In this document: positions 24,478 to 32,809 of the stretch, one piece after another
How the letters are laid out: every line of letters starts with the position of its first letter
How positions within the stretch are numbered: position 1 is the first letter of the stretch
From: Natrinema amylolyticum
GTDB taxonomy: Archaea > Halobacteriota > Halobacteria > Halobacteriales > Natrialbaceae
DNA: 64,000 bases
Direction of reading: 5' to 3'
NCBI RefSeq assembly: GCF_020515625.1
Contig: NZ_JAIWPJ010000004.1
Location: 62,001 to 126,000, forward strand
Notes under the pieces: model-generated
What the model saw: only the letters and a program-made list of their open reading frames with translations
What the model was told of the DNA's origin: nothing
The model's database searches: none
Position numbers and translations under genes: made by a program

Positions 24478-25662
24478 TCAATCGTCGGGACCGGCGGCAC
24501 CGGCTTCGAGCATCCGGTCGATCTGCTCCTCGTTGTAACCGAGTTCCGCGAGGACTTCCCGAGTGTGCTCGCCCCGCCTCGGCGGTCGATCGCCGAGTTC
24601 CGGTCGTCCGTTCGTGGTCGAGAACGGCGGACTGGCGGTTCGAACGGGGGTATCGGTGTGAACGTTGTGCGACTCGGTCAACGCGCCCCGTTCTTGCAGG
24701 TGCGGATCCTCGACGACTTCGTCGACGTTGTGGAGCGGACCGGCGGGGACCCCGGCTTCGGCCAGTTGTTCGCAGAGGTCCGCTCGGTCGAAGTTGCTGA
24801 ACTCCTCGTTGAGGATTTTCCGGAGTTCGTCGCGATTCTCCCACCGCTTTTCGTTCGTTTCGAAGCGGTCGTCGGTGGCGAGCGCTTCGCGGTCGATAGT
24901 CCGACAGAGTCGCTCGAAGAACCGGTCGTTGACCACGCTGAGATAGAACGGTTCGTCGCCGCTCGCGTGGAAGACTTCGTTCGGCGCTAAGCCGGCAAAG
25001 CCTTGCCCCGTGCGTTCGGGCACTTCCCCCGTTCCGGTGTAATGAGCGATCCAGTAGCCCATCCACGCGGTCGCGACTTCGTACAGGTTCACGTCGATGT
25101 ACTCTCCCTCCCCGGTGCGTCGTCGCTCGTACAACCCGGACGCGAGGAGGAACGCGGCCGTCGTACCGGTCCCCCAATCGATCACGCTCGCGCCGATCCG
25201 AACGGGTGGCCGATCCTTGTATCCGATCATCGACATCAGCCCGCTCATCGCCTGAATGACGGGATCGTAAGCGGGCCACTCGGTGTACGGTCCGCCCTGA
25301 CCGAATCCGGTCAGCGAACAGTAGACGACGTCTTCGTTCACATCGGAGATCGAGTCGTAATCCAGTCCGAACTGTTCGACGACGCCCGGACGGAAACTCT
25401 CGACGATGACGTCCGCCTCTGCGGCCAATTCCCGAGCGGCTTTTCGACCGTCTTCGGTCTTCATGTCGAGACAGACGCTCCGCTTGTGCCCGAGGTTGAC
25501 CGACGCGAACACCGCGCCGTCGAGTAAGCCGCGGAACGCATCCCCCTGTGGCGGCTCGACCTTGACCACGTTCGCACCGAGCGTCGCCAGGAATTGCGTC
25601 GAGACGGGGCCGGCGACCGATTGGGTGAGATCCAGTACGTCGATATCCTCGAACGGATTCAT
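24478..25662 (-). CDS. CaiB/BaiF-type (family III) CoA-transferase
   Basis: The 394-residue CoA-transferase moves CoA between carboxylic acids through an enzyme-bound anhydride. It begins PFEDIDVLDLTQSVAGPVSTQFLATLGANVVKVEPPQGD in the usual way. VNLGHKRSVCLDMKTEDGR, IVESFRPGVVEQFGLDYDSI and YCSLTGFGQGGPY follow. The catalytic aspartate is in VRIGASVIDWGTGTTAAF around residue 165. The C-terminal AGVPAGPLHNVDEVVEDPHLQERGAL is also standard. Start ATG 25662 gives the family N-terminus. It shares orientation with the crotonase upstream (about 200 bp away) and with the ligase, and would activate an acid without ATP. Confidence 0.92.
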   Translation of the reverse strand: MNPFEDIDVLDLTQSVAGPVSTQFLATLGANVVKVEPPQGDAFRGLLDGAVFASVNLGHKRSVCLDMKTEDGRKAARELAAEADVIVESFRPGVVEQFGLDYDSISDVNEDVVYCSLTGFGQGGPYTEWPAYDPVIQAMSGLMSMIGYKDRPPVRIGASVIDWGTGTTAAFLLASGLYERRRTGEGEYIDVNLYEVATAWMGYWIAHYTGTGEVPERTGQGFAGLAPNEVFHASGDEPFYLSVVNDRFFERLCRTIDREALATDDRFETNEKRWENRDELRKILNEEFSNFDRADLCEQLAEAGVPAGPLHNVDEVVEDPHLQERGALTESHNVHTDTPVRTASPPFSTTNGRPELGDRPPRRGEHTREVLAELGYNEEQIDRMLEAGAAGPDD

Positions 25663-25871
25663 ACGTAAGGTATCGTGATAGAGACCCAAGTGTTTGAGTG
25701 TCGGTACGGAAACACGTTCGGGTGTTTTCGTCTTCGGGCAGAAGACGAAGTCGACCGGGGAGGTGGAGGTCCATCGGTTGGGTCTGGTACGCGTCTAGCA
25801 CCACTTCGGAAGGACCGTTCCAGGCAACCGACAGAATAGAAATCCGGTCGATGCTGGATCCTTGTCCGACG

Positions 25872-26684
25872 TTACCGACCTTCGAACTCCGGTTCGCGAT
25901 CCTCTAATCGCGCACTGAATCCTTCCGTGTAATCGTAGGTGTCGTCTAGCTGGCTCCCGAGTGCTTGTTCGTATGCGAGTCCCTCGTCAAGGGGCATCTC
26001 CAAGGCAGCATTAAGCGCTTTTCGTGCGTTCTCCATTCCGAGCGGAGCGTTCTCGGCGAGTTCGTCCGCGAGTTCACGGGCACGCGCATCGACTTCGTCC
26101 GGTTCACAGACTTCGTTCACGAGTCCGATCTGTTTGGCCTCGTCCGGATCGATAAATTCACCGCTCAATACGAGTTCTTTCGCCTTCGCTAGTCCGATCA
26201 TTCGCGGAAGACGCTGTGTCGCGCCGCCGTGTGGGAACGTTCCGAGTTGCACCTCGATAACGCCGTACTTGGCGTCGGTGGAGATAACTCGAAAGTCGGC
26301 CGGGAGTGAGAGCTCGAACGCGCCCGCGGGGGCCGCACGCTTGATACCGACTACGGTCGGAACGCGCGCCGTATCGATCACTTCGATCGCCTCCCCCAAG
26401 AGATTTCCACTCTCGCTCTGAGCCTCCGCTTCGTCACTCGAGTCCCCGTGCTCGCCCCGATCTCGCATCATCTCGAGGTCCATCCCCGCACAAAAGACGG
26501 GACCTTCCCCGAGCAACGCGATGGCGCGAACGGAGTCGTCGGCGAGGACTTCCTCAAACGCTTGTTTGAGATCCCTAAGAACCGCTTCGTTCATCGCATT
26601 TCGTTTCTCAGGGCGATTCAGAACGATATCGCCACGGTGGCCATCCACATCGACGAGTATGTTACCGGTACCAATTTCTCGCAT
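25872..26684 (-). CDS. enoyl-CoA hydratase/isomerase (crotonase) family
   Basis: This 270-residue crotonase has the two oxyanion-hole segments, PVFCAGMDLEMM near residue 65 and KRAAPAGAFELSLPADFRV near residue 115. Of the two catalytic glutamates of true hydratases, the second is present in GVIEVQLGTFPHGGATQRL. The first position aligns with Thr in ISTDAKYG, so an isomerase or other crotonase reaction is possible. An unusual acidic insertion (RGEHGDSSDEAEAQSESG) lies near residue 80. A minus-strand TATA-like ATAATTATA about 30 bp upstream of the ATG suggests a leaderless transcript. Confidence 0.9.
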   Translation of the reverse strand: MREIGTGNILVDVDGHRGDIVLNRPEKRNAMNEAVLRDLKQAFEEVLADDSVRAIALLGEGPVFCAGMDLEMMRDRGEHGDSSDEAEAQSESGNLLGEAIEVIDTARVPTVVGIKRAAPAGAFELSLPADFRVISTDAKYGVIEVQLGTFPHGGATQRLPRMIGLAKAKELVLSGEFIDPDEAKQIGLVNEVCEPDEVDARARELADELAENAPLGMENARKALNAALEMPLDEGLAYEQALGSQLDDTYDYTEGFSARLEDREPEFEGR

Positions 26685-27212
26685 ATGGCTTAATCAACTA
26701 TAACGACCATAATTATACCGGTATTTTTCACCCGTATCTTACTACCTCTACAACTAGTAGCGGACAGTATCGTATTCCACTCATATTCGGCGGAGTCCCG
26801 ACCGTCTCGCTACGAGCTCCCGACTACAGCACGCTGTAATGTGATATACACCCATGGTAATAGGCCACACGCAGGGAGGAGGGGTGTTTAGATAACACCC
26901 TAAGTGCGTTAATTGGGCGGATTATCGAACGAGCCCTTGCGAGAGCAAAGTCACCACTTATCTATCACGTGCAGACGATTTGTTGCGGTACACTATGACT
27001 AGAGGAGCAAAGACTACCTCAGATCGACTGACCATCACTCCGGTGGTGAACTGCTAGATCGACGAATGAGCCGAACCAGGAGACACGAATTTCAACGAAG
27101 AGTTAGTCAAAACCGGAAGCAACCGATGACTGACGATGTGACACGGACTCGGAATGGCGATAGGCGGCCACGAACTAGAAGACTCCTGTGGCAGGTTGAA
27201 GGAGAGTCGGTG
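26685..27212. other. AT-richer intergenic region, no supported gene
   Basis: This 528-bp stretch contains a minus-strand TATA box at 26709-26719 for the crotonase. It also holds several AT-rich patches and only short basic open frames. A 12-base string, CGAATTTCAACG at 27086-27097, also occurs in the leader of the LLM gene at 16063, but nothing around it matches. I see no RNA gene or insertion-sequence end. Confidence 0.45.
26709..26719 (-). promoter_or_regulatory. TATA box for the crotonase at 26684
   Basis: ATAATTATACC (plus-strand reading) is centred 30 bp from the ATG of the minus-strand crotonase. It is close to the leaderless spacing. Confidence 0.5.
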
Positions 27213-28757
27213 TCACTCGAGTTCGATTTTTCTCACCTTTCCGCTCGCCGTTCGAGGGAGTTCGTCCAAAAATTCGATCTGTCGAGGGTGCTTGTATGCT
27301 GCGAGGTTATCGAGCGAGAACTGCTTGACGTCATCGGCCGTGATGTCTTCACCGACGGTCGCATTCGGCGTCGGAACGACAAAGGCCTTCGGTACCTCGT
27401 TTCGTCGTTCGTCTGGGACGCCGACGACGGCGACATCTGCAACGGCTTCGTGCTCTCGCAGCAGGTCTTCGACCTCGCTTGGATACACGTTGTAGCCAGC
27501 GGTGACGACGACGTCTTTCGCTCGATCGATGATCTCGTAGTAGTTGTCCTCGTCGCATCGAGCGATGTCGCCTGTACGGAAGTACCCGTTCTCATCGAAC
27601 GCCGCTTCCGTTTCCTCGGGCAGGTTGTGATATCCTTTCATCACGTGCGGACCGCGGACCAGCAGTTCTCCTTCTTCTCCCGGTGGAACTTCGTTTCCAT
27701 CGTCGTCGACGATCTTACTATTGGTCATGCGGAACGGCTGTCCAATCGATCCTAATCGCGGGCCGAACGTAGAATTATTGCCCGCGTGGGTCGCACCACT
27801 GGTCTCCGTCAGCCCGTACCCTTCGTACATCTCGACGCCCGCGACCGACTCGAACTCCTCTTGGACCGTCACGGACATCTTCGCCCCCCCTTCACCGACC
27901 GACTCGAGACTCGAGAGGTCGTACTCGCCGAACGATTCGTCGTTGATCATGTCGACGAACATCGCGGTAACGCCGTTGAACGAACTAATCTCGTGTTCCT
28001 CGATTGCCGCCATCGCGTCGGCCGGATCCCACTGGCTCGGATCGCGGAGGTAGACACAGCCGCCCTTGATTAGCGGTTGCCACGTACAGTGATAGACCCC
28101 GGTCGTGTGATACAGCGGTAAACTTACCAGGACTCGTTCCTCATCCGCGTCAGTGACGCCGGCGTCCAACCCTGCAAACGCCTGCGTTCGCAAGTTTTTG
28201 TGGGTTGAGAGAACGCCCTTCGGCTTGCCCGTCGTACCGCTCGTATAGAGTTGCGTCGCCACGTCGTCGTCCGCACGGTCGACACATATCGGTTCGCCGT
28301 CGACCGCCTCGAACGGGACGTCGTCCGGTCGGGCGTCGCCGACAGTGATCACCAGCGGATCAACGTCAGTACCGCTGATCGTTTCCTCGACGACGTCACG
28401 GAGCCGGTCATGTGTCACGATGACCTGAGCGTCGGAATCCGTGAGCTGGTGCTCGAGTTCCCGGGATTGGTACTGCGGATTCGCCGGCGAAACCGGCGTT
28501 CCCGCTTTGAGCCCGCCGAAGAACGCGATGAGAAACTCCGGACAGTTCGGCACGTAGATCAGCAACCTGTCGTCAGGTTCGATCCCCCGTTCGGATAATC
28601 CGCCAGCGAAGGTCGCAGATCGGTCACGAAGTTCGGCGTGAGTGAGCGTCCGTTCGCCCATCTTGATCGCCGGTTCGTCACTGCGTTCTGCTGCCGTGAT
28701 ATCGTGGAGTGCGCCGGTGTTACCGCTTGCAGCGTCTTGGAAGTCGGTCCGTTCCAT
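27213..28757 (-). CDS. AMP-forming acyl-CoA synthetase
   Basis: The 514-residue ligase activates a carboxylic acid through an acyl-adenylate. The phosphate-binding loop LYTSGTTGKPKGVLSTHKN lies near residue 175. MYEGYGLTETSGATHAG supplies the A5 region, GYFRTGDIARCDEDNYYEIIDRAKDVVVTAGYNVYPSEVED the hinge and A8 region, and PRTASGKVRKIELE the C-terminal lysine motif. It resembles long/medium-chain or coumarate-type ligases; the substrate is not evident. The gene follows the ABC permease on the same strand after 84 bp and may be co-transcribed with the importer, linking uptake to activation. Confidence 0.93.
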   Translation of the reverse strand: MERTDFQDAASGNTGALHDITAAERSDEPAIKMGERTLTHAELRDRSATFAGGLSERGIEPDDRLLIYVPNCPEFLIAFFGGLKAGTPVSPANPQYQSRELEHQLTDSDAQVIVTHDRLRDVVEETISGTDVDPLVITVGDARPDDVPFEAVDGEPICVDRADDDVATQLYTSGTTGKPKGVLSTHKNLRTQAFAGLDAGVTDADEERVLVSLPLYHTTGVYHCTWQPLIKGGCVYLRDPSQWDPADAMAAIEEHEISSFNGVTAMFVDMINDESFGEYDLSSLESVGEGGAKMSVTVQEEFESVAGVEMYEGYGLTETSGATHAGNNSTFGPRLGSIGQPFRMTNSKIVDDDGNEVPPGEEGELLVRGPHVMKGYHNLPEETEAAFDENGYFRTGDIARCDEDNYYEIIDRAKDVVVTAGYNVYPSEVEDLLREHEAVADVAVVGVPDERRNEVPKAFVVPTPNATVGEDITADDVKQFSLDNLAAYKHPRQIEFLDELPRTASGKVRKIELE

Positions 28758-28841
28758 AACTACGTTTGGTACTCTTCACGAGACATTGTGAAACTACCGT
28801 CTGGAAGAGTGAAACGAGAGAAACGAATGAGTCGACCATGC

Positions 28842-29615
28842 CTACCCTCCGATCTGATCACCCGTGACACTAACGATGACCATGAGTATTACGAGCGTTG
28901 TCGCGAGAGCACTGATTTCGGGGCTGAGACCCGTCTGAATCTGATTGAAGATGATAATCGGGACGGTCGTTGTACTGGGTGTGACGAGAAACTGCGTTGC
29001 CGTGAACTCGCCAAACGAGATGACAAACGCAATCAACATCCCAGCGATCATCGCTGGCGCGATGATCGGAATCGTCACGTTGAACGTCGTCTCTAGTCGG
29101 TTCGCTCCCATGATCACCGACGCGTCTTCGAGACGTTCATCGAAGGTCAGTAATCGAGACCGGACGATGAGGAAGACGAACGGCAGCGCGAGTATCGAAT
29201 GCGCGAGAACGATCTGCGGATATCCTCGAGGAATCGGGAGGAGACTCCCGAACCGGAGGAAGGCGACGCCGCTAATTACCGGTGAGATCATCAGCGGTAA
29301 CAGCATGATCGTCGCGAGCGTCTCTTTCATTCTGACTTCGCTCCTCACGAACCCGAACGCGGTAATCGTACCGACGATTCCAGCGACGACTGCGGTAGCA
29401 GACGCGACAATGGTACTCACGACCATCGCATCGATGAGTCGCTGGTTTTCGAAGAGCGAGACGTACCAATCGAGCGTCACGCCGTCGGTTGGCAGCGTCG
29501 GTGCCGATTGGACGGTTAGCGAGGTCGCGATAACTATCACGAGGGGAATCAGCAGTATCGAGTAAACGAGCACTATCGCGGGGTAGAACACTAATCGTGT
29601 GGTGAGTTTCGTCAT
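28842..29615 (-). CDS. ABC transporter permease (PotC-like)
   Basis: The 257-residue inner-membrane protein has about six hydrophobic segments: LVFYPAIVLVYSILLIPLVIVI at the N-terminus and further ones around residues 65, 95, 130, 180 and 230. The EAA loop that docks the ATPase appears as RLEDASVIMGANRLETTFNVTIP near residue 160. The arrangement is that of the second permease of spermidine/putrescine- or phosphonate-type importers. Its start overlaps the stop of the preceding permease as ATGA, so the two subunits are coupled. The sequence looks less GC-rich than the surrounding catabolic genes. Confidence 0.92.
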   Translation of the reverse strand: MTKLTTRLVFYPAIVLVYSILLIPLVIVIATSLTVQSAPTLPTDGVTLDWYVSLFENQRLIDAMVVSTIVASATAVVAGIVGTITAFGFVRSEVRMKETLATIMLLPLMISPVISGVAFLRFGSLLPIPRGYPQIVLAHSILALPFVFLIVRSRLLTFDERLEDASVIMGANRLETTFNVTIPIIAPAMIAGMLIAFVISFGEFTATQFLVTPSTTTVPIIIFNQIQTGLSPEISALATTLVILMVIVSVTGDQIGG

Positions 29616-30463
29616 AGGTCACTGAGCACCTCCGAGATGTTTGCATAGTGATTAAATATCCCGATAAGGATCAGTAATGCACCCGTGAAGACGACCGAAA
29701 GCGCCGCGGCGAGGGGGATGCTGTACGAGAACGACTGTTCGATGACGTTTGCCATCATGAAGTCTCCGGGTCCACCGAGTAACGCTGGAGCGAGGAACGA
29801 CCCGGCAGCGAGAATATAGACGAACAGTGCGCTCGCAATAACGCCGGACAGACTCAGTGGGAAGACCACTGTCCGGAGCGTGTGCAGCGGCGTCGCTCCG
29901 AGTACTTTCGAGGAGTTGATCAGTTCCTCATCAATCGACTGCAAGGAGTTGAAAATCGGGAGAATCGCAAACGGCAGCAGCGCAGCCGTCAGTCCGACTA
30001 TGACTCCGGTCGTCGAAAAGAGGACGCCGAAGTCAGTACCGAACAGTTGCTGGACGGGTCCAGTCGGGAGGAAGAACAACGAGACGCCGAAATATCGAAT
30101 GATGATAGCGATCCACAGGGGTAATAGGATGAATCCGAGCATCAGCATCTGCCGTTTAGCCTTGAAGGCGATGTAATAGGAGATCCAATAGCCGAGGGTC
30201 AGGCAGACGATAGTCGTGACGAGCGCATATGCCAACGTTCGACCGAGCGTCCGCGTGTACGTGCTACTCAGCGCTGTGCTGTAATTTTCGAACAACGAGC
30301 CGCTTCCGAAGTTGAGACTCTCAAACAGCAGCACGAATACGGGTATGATAAAGAAGATCGTCAGCCAACCCAATCCGATTGCCATCAATATCTTCCCAGT
30401 TGACCGGTCACGAAACAGCCCTAACGAAGGGAGTTCTGGCAGTTGAACGTTTCCGAACTTCAT
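29612..30463 (-). CDS. ABC transporter permease (PotB-like)
   Basis: The 283-residue permease has a cytosolic N-terminus, then hydrophobic segments beginning ILMAIGLGWLTIFFIIPVFV. Others are near TLAYALVTTIVCLTLGYWI, MLMLGFILLPLWIAIIIRYF and GVIVGLTAALLPFAILPIF, with two more at the end. The EAA loop is EELINSSKVLGATPLHTLRTVVFP near residue 195. It pairs with the next permease to form the channel of a PotABC-type importer. The ATG at 30463 overlaps the ATPase stop (ATGA). A solute-binding gene is not adjacent; four candidates lie 5-28 kb downstream. Confidence 0.92.
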   Translation of the reverse strand: MKFGNVQLPELPSLGLFRDRSTGKILMAIGLGWLTIFFIIPVFVLLFESLNFGSGSLFENYSTALSSTYTRTLGRTLAYALVTTIVCLTLGYWISYYIAFKAKRQMLMLGFILLPLWIAIIIRYFGVSLFFLPTGPVQQLFGTDFGVLFSTTGVIVGLTAALLPFAILPIFNSLQSIDEELINSSKVLGATPLHTLRTVVFPLSLSGVIASALFVYILAAGSFLAPALLGGPGDFMMANVIEQSFSYSIPLAAALSVVFTGALLILIGIFNHYANISEVLSDL

Positions 30464-31512
30464 ACACAAATCACCTTGTCAGGGTCGAACTGAACCGATA
30501 CCTCTTTTCCGACACTCAGGTCATCCGATGTTTGACTAAATGCTATCACCTTGGTACCATCGTCGAGTTCGATTTCCAACTCGGCGCGGTGACCGAGGTA
30601 TTCGACGTCCGTAATCCTCCCGGAAAACGTGTTTGTGTCGCCATTGGCCTGTGGGGTAGGGTGAACGTCGATCTCCTCAGGCCGGATGTACGTCGATATG
30701 TCGTCACCGGCTACCGCTTCGGTATCGCCATTTGTCTCGATGTGAATCTCCCTCGAACCCGATCGAATGACCGGTGTGTTAGCGTCAACCAATTCTCCCT
30801 CGAACTTCGTCGACTGGCCGAGGAATTCTGCGACGAACTCCGTTTTCGGCTGTTCGTAGAGTTCCGTTGGATGACCCTCCTGTTCCTTTCGTCCTTCGTT
30901 CATCACGATCACCTGGTCCGACATCGACAGCGCTTCTGACTGGTCGTGAGTCACGTGCAACGTCGTCACATCAACTTCCTGTTGGATCGACCGGATTTCG
31001 TTTCGCATATCCTCTCGCAGGACGCGGTCGAGCCCCGTCAGCGGCTCGTCTAGTAGGAGGATGTCCGGTTCGTAGACCAGCGCTCGCGCGAACGAGATTC
31101 GACGCTGCTGCCCACCGCTGAGTTCGTCGGGTTTGTGATCGGCATGCTCCAACATCTGCACCATCTCGAGGTACTTCTCGATCTGCCTGTCGTGGTCGCC
31201 GTCGAAGTCCTGCATCTTCAGACCGTACCTGAGGTTCTCTTCGACGGTCATGTGGGGGAACAGCGCCGAGTGTTGAAACACTAGGCCGATGTTGCGCTCG
31301 TACGGTGGTACGTCCGAGACCTCTTTACCCCGGAGGTGGACCGAACCTGAGGTGGCATCGATGAGGCCCGCAATCACGTGCAACGTCGTACTCTTCCCAC
31401 AGCCACTCGGTCCGAGCAGTGTGGCGAACTGTCCCTCTTCAATACGAAACGATAATTCGTCGACGGCCAGCAAGTCTCCGTAGTACTTTGTAAGGTTTTT
31501 GACTTCTAACAT
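30460..31512 (-). CDS. ABC transporter ATP-binding protein (PotA-like)
   Basis: The 350-residue ATPase powers the importer formed by the two following permeases. All nucleotide motifs are present: Walker A LLGPSGCGKSTT near residue 35, Q-loop VFQHSALFPHMTV, signature LSGGQQRRISFARAL near residue 135, Walker B DILLLDEPLTGLD, and the switch histidine in LHVTHDQSEAL. The C-terminal third is an OB/TOBE-type regulatory domain (YIRPEEIDVHPTP...FSGRITDVEYLGHRAELEIEL), as in PotA, MalK and CysA. A minus-strand TATA-like GATAACC near 31539 is 27 bp from the ATG, so this is the first gene of the operon. Confidence 0.94.
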   Translation of the reverse strand: MLEVKNLTKYYGDLLAVDELSFRIEEGQFATLLGPSGCGKSTTLHVIAGLIDATSGSVHLRGKEVSDVPPYERNIGLVFQHSALFPHMTVEENLRYGLKMQDFDGDHDRQIEKYLEMVQMLEHADHKPDELSGGQQRRISFARALVYEPDILLLDEPLTGLDRVLREDMRNEIRSIQQEVDVTTLHVTHDQSEALSMSDQVIVMNEGRKEQEGHPTELYEQPKTEFVAEFLGQSTKFEGELVDANTPVIRSGSREIHIETNGDTEAVAGDDISTYIRPEEIDVHPTPQANGDTNTFSGRITDVEYLGHRAELEIELDDGTKVIAFSQTSDDLSVGKEVSVQFDPDKVICV

Positions 31513-31954
31513 TTGTATCCTCTTTCAGTGATGTGGTTATCTACTCGACCAGTTGTTGAGTTCTGTGTCTTTTACGGACCGGTTTTATCGGTAACCTTCG
31601 CCGGGCGATTCACTTACCCTATGTGTACTGATCGGCACCGGTGCTCCCATTTCATCGGCTATCGGTCTAAAAAATGACCGACGTGATAGCGTATGGGATG
31701 GGATAGCAGCACACATATTGCAGTGTAAATTCCGCCACCCGTATTAACCATTTTGTATTTATTTCTATAATTATGCCTAGAATATTATCTCTACAGTTAC
31801 TGCGACTGGACTTCCAACTCGTCTTCGAGCATCTGAACGAAATCGAGCAACAGGAAACGAAATCAAGAGCGGACAGGAGCGCTTCAGAACCGATGGCTGG
31901 CGTGACGTGAGAACCCGACGAAAACGATTCGTCGAGGCAGGATCTAGTGGCCGA
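31513..31954. other. AT-rich intergenic region with a possible gene remnant
   Basis: The 442-bp gap contains the promoter of the ABC operon at its left. A strongly AT-rich patch lies around 31740-31795. On the minus strand, 31796-31855 reads as an acidic C-terminus-like peptide, LLLDFVQMLEDELEVQSQ, before TAA. A stop just upstream breaks it. It may be the tail of a deleted gene. No other coding signal is visible. Confidence 0.35.
31535..31544 (-). promoter_or_regulatory. TATA box for the ABC transporter operon
   Basis: On the minus strand the sequence is GTAGATAACC, centred 27 bp from ATG 31512, fitting a leaderless mRNA for the ATPase gene. Confidence 0.45.
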
Positions 31955-32746
31955 TCAGTAGCCGACGAACTCGGGATCCCGTTTCTCCTTGAATGCGCTC
32001 ACACCTTCCGCATAGTCTTCCGTTCTCGCAGCCTTCGAGATCCGCTCGGCTTCGTGGGCGAGCTGTTCGGACAGTTGGCGAGCGGAGGCTTCCTCGAGCT
32101 GTCGTGAAATCGACCCGAGCGCTTTGGTCGGGCCGGAGGCCAGCGACGTCGCGAGCTCTTCGAGTCGATCGTCGAACGAGTCAGCGTCCGCGACTTCCGT
32201 GACGAGTCCGATTTCTTCGGCTTCGGCGGCCGGAATTCGGTCGTTGAGCAACGCAATACGTTTAGCCTCCTGCAGTCCGACGAGATGCGGAAGGTAGTAC
32301 GTCGCCGATCCGTCGCCGGTCAACCCGATGCCGGGGTAGCCAAACTGGAGGTATGCATCCTCGTGCATGAGGGTGATATCTCCCAGTAGGCCGAGGGCGA
32401 AGCCGGCGCCAACGGCCGGTCCGTCAATTCCGGTGATGATCGGCGTTTCGCCGCGTTTCAGCAGGAAGACGACGTCGTTGATAGAGGACGCGCCCCGTCG
32501 GAGCTGCGCCGGCGCACTCGAGTCCTCGTCGAAAGAGGTAATGTTACCGCCAGCACAGAATACGCCGTCGGATCCTCGAAGGACGATACACCGAACGTCG
32601 TCGTCTTCGTTGAGTTCTGTTCCTAGCCAGCGCAGTTCCTCGGTCATGGTATCGTTCAGCGAGTTCATCGCCGACTCGCTTTCGATCGAGAGGTACGCGA
32701 TACCGGTCTCCGTCTGTTCGACGTCGAAATTGTCAAATTCCTTCAT
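31955..32746 (-). CDS. enoyl-CoA hydratase/isomerase family, PaaG-like active site
   Basis: The 263-residue crotonase has oxyanion-hole segments GVFCAGGNITSF and GIDGPAVGAGFALGLLGDI. In place of the second hydratase glutamate it has a glycine (QFGYPGIGLTGDGSATYYLPHLVG). An aspartate follows in a GDGS turn, the arrangement seen in PaaG-type isomerases that move or open ring and epoxide systems. It is therefore more likely an isomerase than a hydratase. Same orientation as the ACAD at 32810, 63 bp upstream, so probably one operon with it. Confidence 0.88.
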   Translation of the reverse strand: MKEFDNFDVEQTETGIAYLSIESESAMNSLNDTMTEELRWLGTELNEDDDVRCIVLRGSDGVFCAGGNITSFDEDSSAPAQLRRGASSINDVVFLLKRGETPIITGIDGPAVGAGFALGLLGDITLMHEDAYLQFGYPGIGLTGDGSATYYLPHLVGLQEAKRIALLNDRIPAAEAEEIGLVTEVADADSFDDRLEELATSLASGPTKALGSISRQLEEASARQLSEQLAHEAERISKAARTEDYAEGVSAFKEKRDPEFVGY

Positions 32747-32809
32747 AGCTACGAATAAGTTCTTGATGGGTAGCGTCTTATGTTTTTGGCTCCGATTGAG
32801 CGGGAGCTC

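Noticed and set aside
24254-25804. 516-codon open frame on the minus strand covering the CoA-transferase
   Set aside because: It is arginine-rich, is out of frame with the well-supported CaiB-type gene and matches no family. It is a high-GC frame shadow.
16063-27097. Shared 12-base string CGAATTTCAACG at 16063 and 27086
   Set aside because: Flanks do not match and one copy is in a leader, the other in non-coding DNA; most likely coincidence.
27066-27755. 229-codon plus-strand frame next to and over the ligase at 27213
   Set aside because: Most of it is antisense to the ligase; the non-overlapping start is very basic and lacks a promoter.
28761-28787. Eight-codon mini-ORF just upstream of the ligase ATG at 28757
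   Set aside because: It lacks a TATA box at the leaderless distance and a Shine-Dalgarno for the ligase, unlike the three accepted mini-ORFs.
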